DNA from: Halorhabdus amylolytica
GTDB taxonomy: Archaea > Halobacteriota > Halobacteria > Halobacteriales > Haloarculaceae
DNA: 64,000 bases
NCBI RefSeq assembly: GCF_004944975.1
Contig: NZ_SPQG01000007.1
Coordinates: 25,360-89,359, forward strand
Direction: 5' to 3'
Position numbers and translations under genes: made by a program. Below are positions 18,557 to 27,368 of this stretch, in pieces; the stretch's first letter is position 1, and each line of letters begins with the position of its first letter. The notes beneath the pieces are model-generated. The model ran no database searches. It was not told the DNA's origin and saw only the letters and a program-made list of their open reading frames with translations.

Positions 18557-19243
18557 ATGCGATTCGTTATCGTGGGTGCCGGCCGCGTCGGGTTGCGGAC
18601 GGGCCGGGCGCTCCGGGAGAGCGGCCACGAGGTCGTCTTCGTCGAGGTCGACACGAAGACGGCCGGAGGGGCCCGCGAAGCCGGTTTCGAGGTGATCGAG
18701 GGCGACGGCTCCCTGGAGGCGATCCTGGAGCAAGTCGACCTCGCGTCGACCGACGTCGTCGGCGCGCTCACCGGTGATCTCAACGACAACTTCGCCACAT
18801 GTCTAATAGCTGATAATTATGGCTGCCGGACCGTCATGCGTATCGACGAGGACTACCGCGAGGAGATCTACCGGCAGTACGCCGACGCCGTCGACGAAGT
18901 GATCTATCCCGAGCGACTCGGTGCGATCGCCGCGAAGAACGCCCTGCTGGGAGGTAACAGCGTCGCGATCGCGGACATCGCTCAGCACCTCCAGCTCATC
19001 GAGTTCACCGTCACCGAATCGGCGCCGGTCAACGGCTACAGCCTGAGCGAACTCGAACTCCCGGCGAACGCCCGCCTGCTCGCGTTCGGCAAGCGCGACG
19101 GTCCGGTGGGTGTCCCGGATGTCGACGACTCACTGGAGGTCGGTGACCGGCTGGTCATCCTCGCGGATTTCGCCGTCCTCTCGGACGTCCGGCAGTTGAT
19201 CGTCGGCGAGAGCACGACATCACCCGCATTGGGGGAGGTCTGA
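18557..19243 (+). CDS. TrkA-type RCK regulator of potassium transport
   Basis: The 228-residue protein has an N-terminal RCK domain starting MRFVIVGAGRVGLRTGRAL, with the Rossmann GxGxxG motif for NAD(H) or nucleotide. A C-terminal TrkA-C domain lies at about 140-220 (APVNGYSLSELELPANARLL, LEVGDRLVILADF). Such cytoplasmic subunits gate TrkH-type potassium transporters, which are central to salt-in osmoadaptation. The transporter gene is not in this window. An Lrp-type RAM gene starts one base after the stop, so the two are almost certainly cotranscribed. Confidence 0.9.
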   Translation: MRFVIVGAGRVGLRTGRALRESGHEVVFVEVDTKTAGGAREAGFEVIEGDGSLEAILEQVDLASTDVVGALTGDLNDNFATCLIADNYGCRTVMRIDEDYREEIYRQYADAVDEVIYPERLGAIAAKNALLGGNSVAIADIAQHLQLIEFTVTESAPVNGYSLSELELPANARLLAFGKRDGPVGVPDVDDSLEVGDRLVILADFAVLSDVRQLIVGESTTSPALGEV

Positions 19244-19244
19244 C

Positions 19245-19475
19245 ATGGTCATTGCGTACATCATGGTCAAAGCACACACAGGCGAGGCGGATCGACTCAA
19301 GAACACTATCGCGGCCATCGACGGCGTCGTGAGTACGCACGTCGTCGCCGGCGACGTCGACCTCATCGCCAAGGTCGACGTCCCCTCGCCGGCCGACGTC
19401 AAAGACATCGCCGCCACCGAGATCCAGGACGTCGACGGCGTCGAGGACACCCAGACCTACATCGCGATGGACTGA
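19245..19475 (+). CDS. Stand-alone Lrp/AsnC ligand-binding (RAM) domain protein, TrkA partner
   Basis: The 76-residue protein starts MVIAYIMVKAHTGEADRLKN and ends DTQTYIAMD. It is a lone Lrp sensor domain with the VVAGDVDLIAKVDV core and no DNA-binding part. It begins one base after the TrkA-type gene, so translation is likely coupled. The same length and pattern occur in the gene at 16853-17083 on the other strand. TrkA-RAM pairs suggest ligand-controlled potassium transport, but the ligand is not known. Confidence 0.85.
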   Translation: MVIAYIMVKAHTGEADRLKNTIAAIDGVVSTHVVAGDVDLIAKVDVPSPADVKDIAATEIQDVDGVEDTQTYIAMD

Positions 19476-19557
19476 CGCTACTCACCCGGATACTATATCT
19501 CGTCTATCATTTTCCACAAGCAGTATTACCGACTCGCGTCAACGGTTTCCTAGACGG

Positions 19558-20091
19558 ATGTTTCACCTCGAGTACCGGGGGATGACCTCGGTCGTCGGCA
19601 TTATCTTGCTCGTCGCAGTCACTGTCATCGTCGCCGGGACAGTGACGGTGTTCGTCTTCGATCTCGGGTCCGGCCTGCAACCCAAAGCGCCGTACGTCGA
19701 GACGAGTCACGAACTCGTTGAGGACGGAAGCGAACAGACGATCGCGATCACGCTCGAAGCCGGCGACACGGTCGACGTCGATCGCCTCTACGTGGCCGGA
19801 TCGAAGCCGGTCGACATCGGCGGTGCCCCCGGGAGCGGCCGTGCCGCCGACGACGCCCACGCGAGCCCTATCGAGAACTTCACTGAAACACCGGGAGGGA
19901 CACCACAGGTGGCGATCGGCAATACGTGGGACGCCGGCGAGACCGTCTACGTCGATCCCCAGGGAAGCGTCGACGGCGTCACGGTTTCGATCTACTGGAT
20001 CAGCGGTTCAGTGCAGAACTATAACCCTGGCGAGCCGGATGGTGACGATTCGTATCGACTTACGACGATGACGATCCGGAGTTCCGGGTGA
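19558..20091 (+). CDS. Archaeal type IV pilin-like protein
   Basis: The 177-residue protein has the archaeal pilin N-terminus: a short basic leader ending RG, then MTSVVGIILLVAVTVIVAGT, a hydrophobic helix of about 25 residues. Prepilin peptidase would cut after the Gly of YRG. The rest is a polar beta-rich head with Gly/Pro loops (GGAPGSGRAADDAHA). The match is to the archaeal type IV pilin N-terminal domain family (DUF1628-like). No PilB/PilC assembly genes are nearby, so it would depend on machinery elsewhere. Confidence 0.8.
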   Translation: MFHLEYRGMTSVVGIILLVAVTVIVAGTVTVFVFDLGSGLQPKAPYVETSHELVEDGSEQTIAITLEAGDTVDVDRLYVAGSKPVDIGGAPGSGRAADDAHASPIENFTETPGGTPQVAIGNTWDAGETVYVDPQGSVDGVTVSIYWISGSVQNYNPGEPDGDDSYRLTTMTIRSSG

Positions 20092-20145
20092 GCTGTTCGT
20101 TGCTCGGGATCGCCGTATCGGGACTGTGGTAGCCCGTCACGTCGA

Positions 20146-20664
20146 TCAGAGCGGCGTTCCGCCGCGTTCGGCGTCGCTACCGGTCGTCTTCGCACGATGC
20201 AGGAGGTCCGCTACCGGCGACTCGTAATCGTATCCCGGGATCACCCCCTCGACGTACGTCCCCTCGACGTACTCGACGATCGTCTTGGCGATCTCGGCCC
20301 CCCGGTTGGCGTCGCCGTATTCGAAGACGAACCGTGCTACAGCCTGGCCACCATCGTCCTCGACGGTGTATTCCTCCAGGTCGACCTGGCTCCGCGTGGC
20401 CATCGTCGCGTCCTCGAGGCGCCGTTCGTACGTCTCGAACCACCCATCCTCGACCGCCGGACCGACCACCTCGTTCCCGACAGCCTCCCTGAGCATCGGT
20501 GCCCGGACCGTCACCGTAAACTGGTAGCCGACCCCGTCGATGTCGGTCGCCGTCACTGTCGCGTCGAAGACGGTCGTCGTCACGCGATATCCCTCCTCGC
20601 TCGCTTCGAACGCCTCGTGGTCGTCGAACGCCGAATCGACAGCCTGCGGCAGCGTGTCAGTCAT
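20146..20664 (-). CDS. Conserved haloarchaeal protein (DUF5813-like)
   Basis: The 172-residue acidic soluble protein starts MTDTLPQAVDSAFDDHEAFE. Its core has alternating strands (YRVTTTVFDATVTATDIDGVGYQFTVTVRAP) and an acidic helical second half ending SDAERGGTPL. The pattern matches a family restricted to haloarchaea, with no known function. The start at 20664 is preferred to the upstream ones because the preceding 48 codons are basic and unlike haloarchaeal protein. Convergent with the pilin gene. Confidence 0.7.
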   Translation of the reverse strand: MTDTLPQAVDSAFDDHEAFEASEEGYRVTTTVFDATVTATDIDGVGYQFTVTVRAPMLREAVGNEVVGPAVEDGWFETYERRLEDATMATRSQVDLEEYTVEDDGGQAVARFVFEYGDANRGAEIAKTIVEYVEGTYVEGVIPGYDYESPVADLLHRAKTTGSDAERGGTPL

Positions 20665-20802
20665 CGGTACCCCGTTGGTTCGGAAGCCAAAAAAGTACGT
20701 CGCGTGAGTCCTCCTCGCCCTGTTTTCTCGCTTACAGTCGTTCTCCGGTCGTCGAAATGTGAACCACAAAACCCATACCCGATTCTTGTGACTCTTGCTC
20801 AC

Positions 20803-21684
20803 ATGCAACGCCGCTCAGCCCTCCTCACCGCCCTGGTCCTCCTGGTAGTCGGTCTCTCGGGGTGTTCGGCGGCCGGATCGCTCTCCATGCAACCGGTCCC
20901 GAACGCAACAGCTATCGCCGAGCACGCCTCGATCGACGTGACTGACCTCGACGACGAATCACATCGGCTCGCCGTCGGTGCTGTCAAGGGCTCCGGCCCC
21001 ACTGTGGAGGATGACCATCCACCGTTCACGCCCGACCGTCCGATCGCGGTCGACGGGACGTACTACAACGTCACGTGGTCGGGGATCGACTCTAGACAGG
21101 TCCCCCAGTTTGCACTCACGCTCGAGAAGGACCCGACGAACACGACCGGTCAGTCTATCGCGTATGAGGACCTCCCGGCCGTCGATCGGCGCGCGCTTCC
21201 TGCCCCTGATTCGGGATTGATAGCGGGAGACGAGGACATCGCGACGCTGGCCGTCTACAACGAGAGCGAGCAGGGGTCGTCCGTGTTGGTGTCGGAACCC
21301 CGCTACGAACTCGTCGAGTTTGAAGATCGGACGGTCCGCATCACGGTGGACGGCCCGTCGCCGAAGACGATCTATACCTATCGATACGACGCGTCGCCGG
21401 TGGCCGACAGCGGCGAGGAACTCGCCGCTCGGATCGAATCGGCATATTTGTTCTCGCTTTCGAATCTCTCCTCGACTGAAAAGGAAATCGTAGACAAGGC
21501 GATCGGGGAGACCCACTACGTGGAGGACGAGTCGGACGCATGGACGCGCCTCGTCGGGCGGTTCGACGCGGCTGAACCGGTCTACGATGCTGATCCGGAC
21601 GGCGAGGATTACGTCGACGGCGAGTACCTGGTCCGCTACGACGGCATCGTCTACTGGGCCGATATCTCCGGTTACACGGAGTAG
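20803..21684 (+). CDS. Lipoprotein of unknown function
   Basis: The 293-residue protein has a short basic start (MQRRSALLTALVLLVVG) and a lipobox LSGCS at residues 19-23, so it is predicted to be lipid-anchored outside the membrane by the Sec or Tat route. The remainder is acidic and beta-rich (YYNVTWSGIDSRQVPQFALT, VRYDGIVYWADISGYTE), with no recognised domain and no catalytic motif. The start at 20803 directly precedes the signal. It is divergent from the DUF5813-like gene and is followed by the tRNA-Leu repeat region. Confidence 0.7.
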   Translation: MQRRSALLTALVLLVVGLSGCSAAGSLSMQPVPNATAIAEHASIDVTDLDDESHRLAVGAVKGSGPTVEDDHPPFTPDRPIAVDGTYYNVTWSGIDSRQVPQFALTLEKDPTNTTGQSIAYEDLPAVDRRALPAPDSGLIAGDEDIATLAVYNESEQGSSVLVSEPRYELVEFEDRTVRITVDGPSPKTIYTYRYDASPVADSGEELAARIESAYLFSLSNLSSTEKEIVDKAIGETHYVEDESDAWTRLVGRFDAAEPVYDADPDGEDYVDGEYLVRYDGIVYWADISGYTE

Positions 21685-21705
21685 GGACGTAGGCGATCCT
21701 CTCCT

Positions 21706-22134
21706 TCGAATCGCCCTCCATAGTAATTCGGCGCGGCGCGAACATGCGCCGCGCACGGACTCACGGCTCGCCTCGCTCGCCGTTCGCAAAATCGAGGTTT
21801 CACGTTCGTTCGACCTCGCCATGCGAGGGAGGGGATTCGAACCGAAATCAGACGGTCGGCCTCACTTCGTTCGGCCGCTGCGACTGATAGGCTTCGAATC
21901 GCCCTCATGTTGATTCGGCGCGGCGCGAACATGCGCTGCGCACTCGCTCGCGGTTCGTTTCACTCACCGCTCGCAAAATCGAGGTTTCACGTTCGTTCGA
22001 CCTCGCCATGCGAGGGAGGGGATTCGAACCACGGTCGCTCCCGTTCGCTCGTTGTACTCGCTCACCTCCCGCTCTCTGATTCGAATCGCCCTCCATAGTA
22101 ATTCGGCGCGGCGCGAACATGCGCCGCGCACTCA
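21706..22134. repeat. Tandem repeats carrying copies of the tRNA-Leu 3' end
   Basis: This is non-coding. The 22-base 3' end of tRNA-Leu (real copy at 22135-22156) recurs at 21822-21843 and 22009-22030 in the same orientation. A second repeated block contains a 9-bp perfect stem, gcgcggcgc/gcgccgcgc, at 21731-21754 and 22106-22129, with a one-base variant near 21918-21941. A third shared block (cacgttcgttcgacctcgcc) precedes the first two tRNA-end copies. The periodicity is about 187 and 126 bases. Such structure is expected from repeated integration and loss of elements at the tRNA attachment site, or from local duplication. Confidence 0.75.
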
Positions 22135-22217
22135 TGCGAGGGAGGGGATTCGAACCCCTGGACCCCTTCGGGAGCGGGTCTTAAGCCCGCCGCCTTTGGC
22201 CGCTCAGCCACCCTCGC
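22135..22217 (-). tRNA. tRNA-Leu (anticodon UAA)
   Basis: The 83-base minus-strand sequence folds as a class II tRNA. Its acceptor strand GCGAGGG pairs with CCCTCGC; the D-loop is GGCTGAGCGGCC; the anticodon stem is GCGGG/CCCGC around loop CTTAAGA, giving anticodon UAA; it has a long variable arm (CTCCCGAAGGGGTC) and the T-arm AGGGGTTCGAATCCCCT. The discriminator is A and CCA is not encoded. No intron is present. Its 3' end is copied twice downstream. Confidence 0.95.
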
Positions 22218-22307
22218 TCATCTGTGTCTGAGGCGGTGAGCGGAAAAGCGGTTTCGATCACGGAACGCCCGCGACCAACGGCCGAGGACTCATCCAGATC
22301 ACCTACG

Positions 22308-23888
22308 TTACCCGGAGGCCCCACCGGACTCGCAGTCCTCAATGTATTGACTCGCGTACGGATGCTCAGGGTAGAGTTCGAGCACGCGATCCATGCGCTC
22401 GACTGCCATCTCGCAGTCCCCACGCCAGTAGGCCGCGATCCCCTCGTCGAAGGCGGTATCCATCTCGCCCGAACGGTTCTCGATGCCGAGGTCGTCGAGC
22501 ATCGTTTTTCCGACTTCGACCGGCAGGCCGAACTGGACGTCCTCGATGCCCGCATCGGACGGGCCAAAGGTCGCGATCCCGACGACCTCGCCGCTGTCGT
22601 CGTACATCGGCCCACCGCTGTTGCCGCTGTTGATCGCTGCGTCGGTCTGGATCGTCTCGATACCGGAATTGAGCGTCCGGCGGGCACTGACGACGCCCGT
22701 GGTCAACGTCGGTTCGAGGGCGCGGTCGCGATCCTCGAAGAGATCGTGGATGCCGATGTCCGGGTAGCCGATCACGTACAGGTCGTTTCCGGTGGTGAGG
22801 TCCGACGAGCTGCCCAGCGTGACCGACGGGAGGTTCTCGCGGTCGACCTTCATGACGGCGATGTCCCGTCCCCAGGTCCGCTGGCCACCGACTTCCGTGA
22901 CGACTGTCCCCGCGGCTTCGACGGTCGCCTCCCAGCTAGCCACTTTAATGTCGTCGTCGGGCGTCGCCCGGCCGTTGAGTACGTTGAACGCCGTCTCCGT
23001 GTTCGAGATGCGGGTGTATTCCCCGAAGTACGCCAGCAACTTGTCGAACAGCACCTGTTCGATCTCGGCCCGCTCGGCGTCGGTCAACTCGGCGCCAGCC
23101 AGGTTCTCCCGGAGTGACTCCTGGAGACTCGTCGCCGTCCGACGGGCCAGGCGCTGGAAGAGTAACTGTCGTGGATCAGTGTCGGCCAGGACGACGTGAG
23201 CGTTCGTGAGCAGGTATCCGTCGGGTGTGACGAAGAAGCCGGACCCGGTCGCACCGCTCTCCAACTGGTTACCTTGTGTCGTCGCCGTCTCGCTCCGGTC
23301 GCGCTCGACGCGCAGATCCTGGACCGCGTCGACCGGATCCATGTCGGGGGTACTCCGGCGGCGGTACCGGTCGACGACGTTTCCGTCTCGGAGGAATTCC
23401 ATGACGACTCCCGAAGCGTCGGCCGCCCGTCTGTAGGTGTATCGGACGGTGCCGTTGTCGGTCTTGAGGAGCAATTCCCGGCCCTGGTTGATCCGGTACT
23501 CGCCCCCGATCGTCTGCTCGGAGGTCTGTATCGTGAACTCCCCGTCGGGTGCGAACTGGATAGCGTCCTGACCGTCGATCTGATCCCACATCCCGTAGAT
23601 CTGGGTCGGATCGATGACTGTCAGTGATGGCCAGGTAACATCTCCCGATACGCGGGCGTTGACGTGGGTGATCGCGGCCCGGTCGCGCTGGACGATTCGG
23701 GTCTGGACGTTCGGTAACTCGGGCGTCGATGTGGGTGTCGCGGTCGGTATCGCTGGCTGGTCTGTCGTCGTCACCGTCGCCCCGTCGTCGGAGCCGCTAC
23801 AGCCTGCGACTACCCCTGTCAGTACCGCTGTCACGCCACCAAGTAGCCGCCGCCTGGTGACCGTCCTCGTCCGATCCTGTCGCTCCAT
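22308..23888 (-). CDS. HtrA-like serine protease, Tat lipoprotein
   Basis: The 526-residue protein has a twin-arginine signal (TRRRLLGG) and the lipobox VVAGCSG, followed by a Thr/Pro linker. The trypsin-like domain has the triad His in LLTNAHVVLAD near 229, Asp in GRDIAVMKVD near 341 and Ser in NSGNSGGPM near 424. There is an unusual helical insertion of about 90 residues between His and Asp. The C-terminal 50 residues (FDEGIAAYWRGDCEMAVERM) look like one TPR unit; there is no PDZ domain. Residues 50-200 hold a separate exported beta-rich region. A role in extracytoplasmic protein quality control is inferred. It is transcribed away from the trp operon. Confidence 0.9.
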   Translation of the reverse strand: MERQDRTRTVTRRRLLGGVTAVLTGVVAGCSGSDDGATVTTTDQPAIPTATPTSTPELPNVQTRIVQRDRAAITHVNARVSGDVTWPSLTVIDPTQIYGMWDQIDGQDAIQFAPDGEFTIQTSEQTIGGEYRINQGRELLLKTDNGTVRYTYRRAADASGVVMEFLRDGNVVDRYRRRSTPDMDPVDAVQDLRVERDRSETATTQGNQLESGATGSGFFVTPDGYLLTNAHVVLADTDPRQLLFQRLARRTATSLQESLRENLAGAELTDAERAEIEQVLFDKLLAYFGEYTRISNTETAFNVLNGRATPDDDIKVASWEATVEAAGTVVTEVGGQRTWGRDIAVMKVDRENLPSVTLGSSSDLTTGNDLYVIGYPDIGIHDLFEDRDRALEPTLTTGVVSARRTLNSGIETIQTDAAINSGNSGGPMYDDSGEVVGIATFGPSDAGIEDVQFGLPVEVGKTMLDDLGIENRSGEMDTAFDEGIAAYWRGDCEMAVERMDRVLELYPEHPYASQYIEDCESGGASG

Positions 23889-23975
23889 GATTGAATGTGA
23901 TTAACTAACAAGTAAAGCTCTTTGGATGTTGACAACCTCCATCGATCGCTGCGTGGTTATGGCTCCCCGTCCCGA

Positions 23976-24028
23976 CACGCTTAAGTCGGTGTACGAAGTT
24001 GTACATTACAACCCGAATAAGTACAACG
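23976..24028 (+). promoter_or_regulatory. trp operon promoter with TGTACA-like boxes
   Basis: A TATA-like cttaagt at about 23979-23985 precedes three short related boxes: tgtac (23990-23994), tgtaca (24000-24005) and gtaca (24021-24025), ending 3 bases before the trpD ATG. The middle box sits in the near-palindrome ttgtacattacaa. TGTACA is the TRP box bound by the TrpY repressor in Methanothermobacter. Whether a haloarchaeal counterpart acts here is inference, but the boxes overlap the expected transcription start. Confidence 0.5.
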
Positions 24029-25039
24029 ATGTCCACGATACAGACACACATCGAGCGCGTGACCGAGGGCGAGGATCTGACCGTCGAACAGGCGCGAGAA
24101 GCATCAAGTGCCGTCTTCGAGGACGCGACGGAGGCCCAGATCGGGGCACTGTTGAGCGCACTCCGGGCGAAAGGGGAGACCGAGGCCGAGATCGCGGGTT
24201 TCGCCCAGGGGATGCGCGAGGCCGCACGGACCATCGACCCCGATCGTGACCCACTGGTCGACATCGTCGGGACCGGCGGCGACGACTACGATACGATCAA
24301 CGTCTCGACGACGAGTGCGATCGTCGCCGCGGGCGCGGGCGTCCCGATCGCCAAACACGGCAACTACTCGGTGTCCTCCTCGTCGGGCAGCGCGGATGTC
24401 CTCGAAGAGGTGGGCGTCACCGTCGACGCCGAGCCGCCGGCTGTCGAGGATGCCATCGACCGCGAAGGGATCGGATTCATGCTCGCACCCGTCTTCCATC
24501 CGGCGATGAAGGCCGTCATCGGGCCACGGAAGGAACTCGGCATGCGAACTATCTTCAACATCCTCGGCCCGCTGACGAACCCCGCCAGCGCGGACGCACA
24601 GGTCCTGGGGGTGTACGATCCAGACCTGGTTCCGCTGATCGCAAATTCCCTGGCGCACATGCCCGTCGAACACGCCCTGGTCGTCCACGGTGCAGGTCTC
24701 GACGAAATCGCCGTCCACGACGAGACCACTGTCGCGGAAGTCGAGGGGGAGTCTGTCGAGGAGTACACCCTCTCGCCGGGCGACATGGGCGTCGACCGCC
24801 ACGACATCGCCGACGTCGCCGGCGGGACACCCGCAGAGAACGCCGACGCCCTTCGAGAGATTGTCCGGGGCGAAGCCAACGGTGCGAAGCGGGACATCAT
24901 CCTCGCGAACGCCGGCGCAGCGATCTACGTCGCTGGTGAGGCCGATTCGTTGGAAGACGGCGTCGAGGTCGCCCGCCAGGCCATCGACTCGGGGGCGGCC
25001 GGCGAGAAGCTCGGCGATCTCCGCGGCGTGATCGCATGA
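24029..25039 (+). CDS. trpD: Anthranilate phosphoribosyltransferase
   Basis: TrpD transfers the phosphoribosyl group from PRPP to anthranilate in tryptophan synthesis. The 336-residue protein has the conserved glycine-rich IVGTGGDDYDTINVSTTSAI motif, AKHGNYSVSSSSGSADVLE for anthranilate and phosphate binding, and GPLTNPASADAQVLGVY. The length is typical. The ATG at 24029 is chosen over one ten codons upstream because MSTIQTHIERVTEGEDLT fits the family start. It is the first gene of trpDFEG; its TGA overlaps the ATG of trpF (ATGA at 25036). Confidence 0.96.
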   Translation: MSTIQTHIERVTEGEDLTVEQAREASSAVFEDATEAQIGALLSALRAKGETEAEIAGFAQGMREAARTIDPDRDPLVDIVGTGGDDYDTINVSTTSAIVAAGAGVPIAKHGNYSVSSSSGSADVLEEVGVTVDAEPPAVEDAIDREGIGFMLAPVFHPAMKAVIGPRKELGMRTIFNILGPLTNPASADAQVLGVYDPDLVPLIANSLAHMPVEHALVVHGAGLDEIAVHDETTVAEVEGESVEEYTLSPGDMGVDRHDIADVAGGTPAENADALREIVRGEANGAKRDIILANAGAAIYVAGEADSLEDGVEVARQAIDSGAAGEKLGDLRGVIA

Positions 25040-25674
25040 CGCGCGTGAAGATCTGTGGGCACACGCGGATCGAGGACGTCCAGGCGACCGTCGACGCCGG
25101 GGCGGACGCCATCGGAGTTATCAGCGAGGTTCCCGTCGAAACGCCCCGAGAAGTCCCCCGTGAGCGCGCCGCCGACCTGTTCGATGCGGTCCCGCCACTC
25201 GTCTCGGGCGTCCTCGTGACGATGCCCGAGACAATCGAGGACGCCCGGGAACTCGTCGCGGCCACGGAGCCGGACACCGTCCAGGTCCACGGGACGCTCG
25301 ACCCCGATGAAGTCCAAGAGTTCACGGAGTCGATCCCCCAGTCGGTCCTGGTCGCACTGGATCACGATGCCGACCTGGGGGCGTACGCCGCGGCCGCCGA
25401 CGGGCTCGTGGTCGACTCGCTGGACGAGGCGGGCGGCGGCGGGACTGGTCGGACACACGACTGGGACCGAACAGCAGAAATCATCGAGACCCTTGGGGTT
25501 CCAGTCCTGCTGGCCGGCGGACTCACGCCCGAGAACGTGACCGATGCCGTCGAGACCGTTCGGCCCTTCGGCGTCGACACTGCAAGCGGCGTCGAGCGGG
25601 AGGGCGGGATCAAAGATACCCACGCAGTCACACAGTTCGTCGAGCGGGCCGACACCGATCAGGTGGTCGCATGA
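25036..25674 (+). CDS. trpF: Phosphoribosylanthranilate isomerase
   Basis: TrpF carries out the Amadori rearrangement of phosphoribosylanthranilate. The 212-residue TIM-barrel protein has the catalytic Cys in KICGHTR (usually KICG), the Asp in GLVVDSLDEAGGGGTG, and phosphate loops LLAGGLTPENV and FGVDTASGVE. It overlaps trpD and trpE by four bases each, so translational coupling is likely. The only departure from the usual family motif is His rather than Ile after KICG. Confidence 0.95.
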   Translation: MTRVKICGHTRIEDVQATVDAGADAIGVISEVPVETPREVPRERAADLFDAVPPLVSGVLVTMPETIEDARELVAATEPDTVQVHGTLDPDEVQEFTESIPQSVLVALDHDADLGAYAAAADGLVVDSLDEAGGGGTGRTHDWDRTAEIIETLGVPVLLAGGLTPENVTDAVETVRPFGVDTASGVEREGGIKDTHAVTQFVERADTDQVVA

Positions 25675-27368
25675 CTGGCGAGCCGTCGCTGTCCCGCGAG
25701 GAGTTCGTGGCTCACGCTGACGCCGAGGAGCCGGGTGTCGTCCGAGTTGCCGTCGAACTCGACGTCGACGTCGATCCACTCTTCGCGTACGCGGCGGTAA
25801 CCGGCCGGAAGAGCGACGCCGACGACGTTCACGCTGACGACACCGGCTACGCGTTCTTGCTCGAAAGCGCCGAGAAAGTCGCCTCCAGCGATCCGAACGG
25901 CGCGTTCGCACCCTCGACAGACGACCGCCACGCGCGATACTCCTTCGTCGGCTACGATCCCGTCGCGGTCGCGACCGTCGATCCCGACGAGACGGATCTG
26001 GACGTCTTCGACGACCGATACACCGATCTACTCGAAACCAACGGCGGCGATGTCCTCGACGACCTCCGGGCGACGCTGCCTGACGTCGAGCGTCGTGGAT
26101 TCCCGGACCACGACCGCCAAACACTCTCGGGTGGTCTCGTCGGCTTTCTGGCCTACGAGGCCGTCTACGATCTCTGGCTCGACGAAGTGGGCATCGATCG
26201 GCCGGACTCGCGATTCCCGGACGCTCAGTTCGTGCTCGCAACGAAGACGCTGGTGTTCGACCACGTCGATGAGACTGTCTCGCTTGTGTTCACTCCGGTC
26301 GTCAAACCCGGGGAAGACGCCCACGCGCGGTACGACGAGTTGCTCACAGAGGCTGAACGCGTCGAAACAGCACTGACCGACGCCGACGATCCCGAGACAG
26401 GCGGATTCGCCCTCGTTCGAGAGGATGCCGGGCCACAGGACGAGTACGAGCGGGCGGTCGAGCGCGCCAAGGAACACGTTCTGGACGGCGACATCTACCA
26501 GGGTGTAATCTCCCGGAAACGCGAGCTCTACGGCGACGTTGACCCACTCGCGCTGTACGACTCGCTGCGATCGATCAACCCCTCGCCGTACATGTACTTG
26601 CTGGGGTACGACGACCTGACGATCGTCGGCGCGAGCCCGGAGACGCTCGTCTCAGTAGGGGGCGACCTCATCACGTCGAACCCCATCGCTGGCACGTCTA
26701 CGCGGGGATCCAGCCCCGTCGAGGATCGCCGACTGGCGGGGGAGATGCTCGCCGACGAGAAGGAGCGAGCCGAGCACACGATGCTGGTCGATCTGGCACG
26801 CAACGACGTCCGCCGCGTGGCCGAACCGGGGAGTGTTCGCGTCGAAGAGTTCATGAACGTCCTGAAGTACAGCCACGTCCAGCACATCGAGTCGACAGTA
26901 ACGGGGACACTCGCCGAGGACAGAGCTGTCTCCGAACTACGTTCGGAGGCCCGAAAGAGCGCGTCTTTCGATGCTTTCGACGCGACGCGGGCGGCCTTCC
27001 CGGCGGGGACGCTCTCGGGTGCGCCGAAGATCCGCGCGATGGAGATTATCGACGACCTCGAAGTCGACCCCCGCGGAATCTACGGCGGCGGCGTGGGTTA
27101 CTTCTCCTGGAACGGCGACGCCGACTTCGCGATCGTCATCCGGTCGGCGGCGGTCGAACACGGTGTCGATATCGCCGACGCCCACGGCGGCAACGACCGA
27201 ATCACCGTCCAGGCGGGGGCGGGGATCGTCGCCGACAGCGATCCCGCAAGCGAGTACGAGGAGACCGAACAGAAGATGGGGGGCGTGATCGACGCCCTCG
27301 AACGGATCGAGTCGGATCCGGACGTCGAGGCCGACACTGAGGCCCCGATCGAGGAGGTGTCCCGATGA
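25671..27368 (+). CDS. trpE: Anthranilate synthase component I
   Basis: TrpE makes anthranilate from chorismate with ammonia supplied by TrpG. The 565-residue protein has the N-terminal LLES motif of the tryptophan feedback site (residues 63-66). Chorismate-enzyme motifs include IVGASPETLVSVGG, ITSNPIAGTSTRG, DLARNDVRRVAEPG and FPAGTLSGAPKIRAMEIID, then GGVGYFSWNGD and ITVQAGAGIVADSD. Feedback inhibition by tryptophan is therefore likely. It overlaps trpF by ATGA and the trpG start by four bases (ATGA at 27365). Confidence 0.96.
   Translation: MTGEPSLSREEFVAHADAEEPGVVRVAVELDVDVDPLFAYAAVTGRKSDADDVHADDTGYAFLLESAEKVASSDPNGAFAPSTDDRHARYSFVGYDPVAVATVDPDETDLDVFDDRYTDLLETNGGDVLDDLRATLPDVERRGFPDHDRQTLSGGLVGFLAYEAVYDLWLDEVGIDRPDSRFPDAQFVLATKTLVFDHVDETVSLVFTPVVKPGEDAHARYDELLTEAERVETALTDADDPETGGFALVREDAGPQDEYERAVERAKEHVLDGDIYQGVISRKRELYGDVDPLALYDSLRSINPSPYMYLLGYDDLTIVGASPETLVSVGGDLITSNPIAGTSTRGSSPVEDRRLAGEMLADEKERAEHTMLVDLARNDVRRVAEPGSVRVEEFMNVLKYSHVQHIESTVTGTLAEDRAVSELRSEARKSASFDAFDATRAAFPAGTLSGAPKIRAMEIIDDLEVDPRGIYGGGVGYFSWNGDADFAIVIRSAAVEHGVDIADAHGGNDRITVQAGAGIVADSDPASEYEETEQKMGGVIDALERIESDPDVEADTEAPIEEVSR

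Noticed and set aside
21672-22135. Small minus-strand frames with MFAPRRI and MEGDSN near the tRNA-Leu repeats
   Set aside because: They are translations of the repeated tRNA end and hairpins; frames are short, arginine-rich and repetitive, so no real protein is supported.
24925-26241. Large minus-strand frame across trpD, trpF and trpE
   Set aside because: It is the arginine-rich antisense shadow of three well-recognised trp genes linked by ATGA overlaps.
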